Positions 63,503 to 64,000 of a stretch of 64,000 nucleotides of DNA are shown one piece after another. The notes under the pieces are model-generated. The model had not been told where the DNA came from. It worked only from the letters and a program-made list of their open reading frames with translations, and made no database searches. This DNA is from Lachnospiraceae bacterium (GTDB taxonomy: Bacteria > Bacillota > Clostridia > Lachnospirales > Lachnospiraceae). The DNA is taken from NCBI GenBank assembly GCA_014804785.1, contig JAAUZD010000023.1:102013-166012 (forward strand). Direction: 5' to 3'. Both the position numbers and the translations under genes were made by a program. The stretch's first letter is position 1. Each line of letters opens with the position of its first letter.

Positions 63503-64000
63503 ATGGGTATGAAGATGATTAAGATCAGTGATAATATACCGGAGGTATCTGCCATTGGACTGGGATGTATGCGGATCACGGGGCTTGGCAGTACGGAGAA
63601 AGCAAAGGAACTGGTGGAGGCAGCCTTAGAATCAGGAATCAACTTTTTTGATCATGCGGATATCTATGCCGGTGGGGAAGCAGAGGCTGAATTTGGCAGA
63701 ATCATGACGCCTGAAATGAGAAAGAAGATGGTTCTGCAGACAAAATGTGCCATTCGCCCCGGTATCTGTTATGACTTTTCCAAAAAATATATCTTGGAAG
63801 CCGTGGACGGAAGCCTTAAACGTCTTAAGACAGACTATATAGATATTTTATTGCTTCATCGCCCGGATGCACTGATGGAGCCGGAAGAGGTGGCGGAGGC
63901 TTTTGATATTCTGAAAAAAGCGGGAAAGGTGCATTGCTTTGGAGTCAGCAATCATAATCCCATGCAGATAGAGTTGCTGAACAGTTGTTTAAATGAGCCT
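63503..64000 (+). CDS. Aldo/keto reductase, 5' part (runs off the window)
   Basis: 166 codons visible, starting MGMKMIKISDNIPEVSAIGL, with AAAGGA nine bases upstream; ATG 63509 is an alternative. NADPH-dependent aldo/keto reductase features are LGCMRITGLGS, the active-site region GINFFDHADIYAGG with Asp and Tyr (~49-55), QTKCAIRP with the catalytic Lys, and DYIDILLLHRPD with His. The order ends at SNHNPMQIELLN, where the window stops. The pattern resembles YdhF-type reductases. Substrate unknown. Confidence 0.9.
   Translation, partial: MGMKMIKISDNIPEVSAIGLGCMRITGLGSTEKAKELVEAALESGINFFDHADIYAGGEAEAEFGRIMTPEMRKKMVLQTKCAIRPGICYDFSKKYILEAVDGSLKRLKTDYIDILLLHRPDALMEPEEVAEAFDILKKAGKVHCFGVSNHNPMQIELLNSCLNEP

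Overview
The window is a gene-dense stretch of chromosome from a spore-forming member of the Clostridia, most likely Lachnospiraceae. This rests on the gene set: an Rex regulator, NfnAB, formate-THF ligase with FolD, a Re-type citrate synthase beside isocitrate dehydrogenase, the yqfC-yqfD sporulation pair, BspA-like leucine-rich-repeat surface proteins with a class B sortase, and a CGCG-rich small protein. Most genes lie on the + strand with short gaps or overlaps. No rRNA, tRNA, CRISPR array, prophage or insertion-sequence transposase was seen.

Layout. 1-4.2 kb: the 3' end of pheT, an M18 aminopeptidase, queA and a VanZ-like membrane protein. 4.2-6.4 kb (minus strand): aromatic amino-acid genes tyrA and aroF behind a clear promoter. 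6.6-13.1 kb: an EF-G paralogue, an orphan membrane-anchored protein and leuS. 13.1-14.3 kb (minus): two unknown proteins and a Cys/Gly-rich protein, with sigma-K-like promoter matches suggesting a late-sporulation cluster. 14.5-23.9 kb: class B sortase plus two very large LRR surface proteins, which look like enzyme and substrates in one operon. 23.9-24.8 kb: a cytoplasmic subtilase. 24.9-28.3 kb: a citrate-to-2-oxoglutarate operon (Re-citrate synthase, GntR/FCD regulator, isocitrate dehydrogenase), with a perfect palindrome on its promoter. 28.3-30.2 kb (minus): an ABC-F ATPase.

30.25-30.82 kb holds no gene. It carries two related hairpin-forming elements of about 185 bp in opposite orientation, then the rex promoter. 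30.8-39.1 kb: rex, a coiled-coil protein, NAD(P)HX repair enzyme, alr, a MazF-type toxin without a visible antitoxin, a CNNM/CorC-type protein, yebC, and a membrane protein with in-frame 36-bp tandem repeats. 39.3-49.2 kb: tepA, ftsK/spoIIIE, fhs, folD, a zinc-ribbon envelope protein and nfnAB. 49.3-51.7 kb: small envelope genes and rlmH. 51.8-56.2 kb: the conserved yqfC-yqfD-phoH-yqfF-ybeY block, whose yqfF is shortened and has a damaged HD motif. 56.2-64 kb: a MATE-like flippase, a BofC-like protein, two flavoprotein oxidoreductases, 5-formyl-THF cyclo-ligase, proA and the start of an aldo/keto reductase.

Functionally the region mixes housekeeping (translation, tRNA modification, folate C1 metabolism, redox balance through Rex and NfnAB) with a surface-display module and a few sporulation genes. 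The points most worth pursuing are the paired hairpin elements upstream of rex, the sortase/LRR module with its unusual TPxTGD sorting signal, the palindrome-controlled Re-citrate synthase operon, and the degenerate PgpH-type protein. All calls come from reading the sequence; no database search was run.
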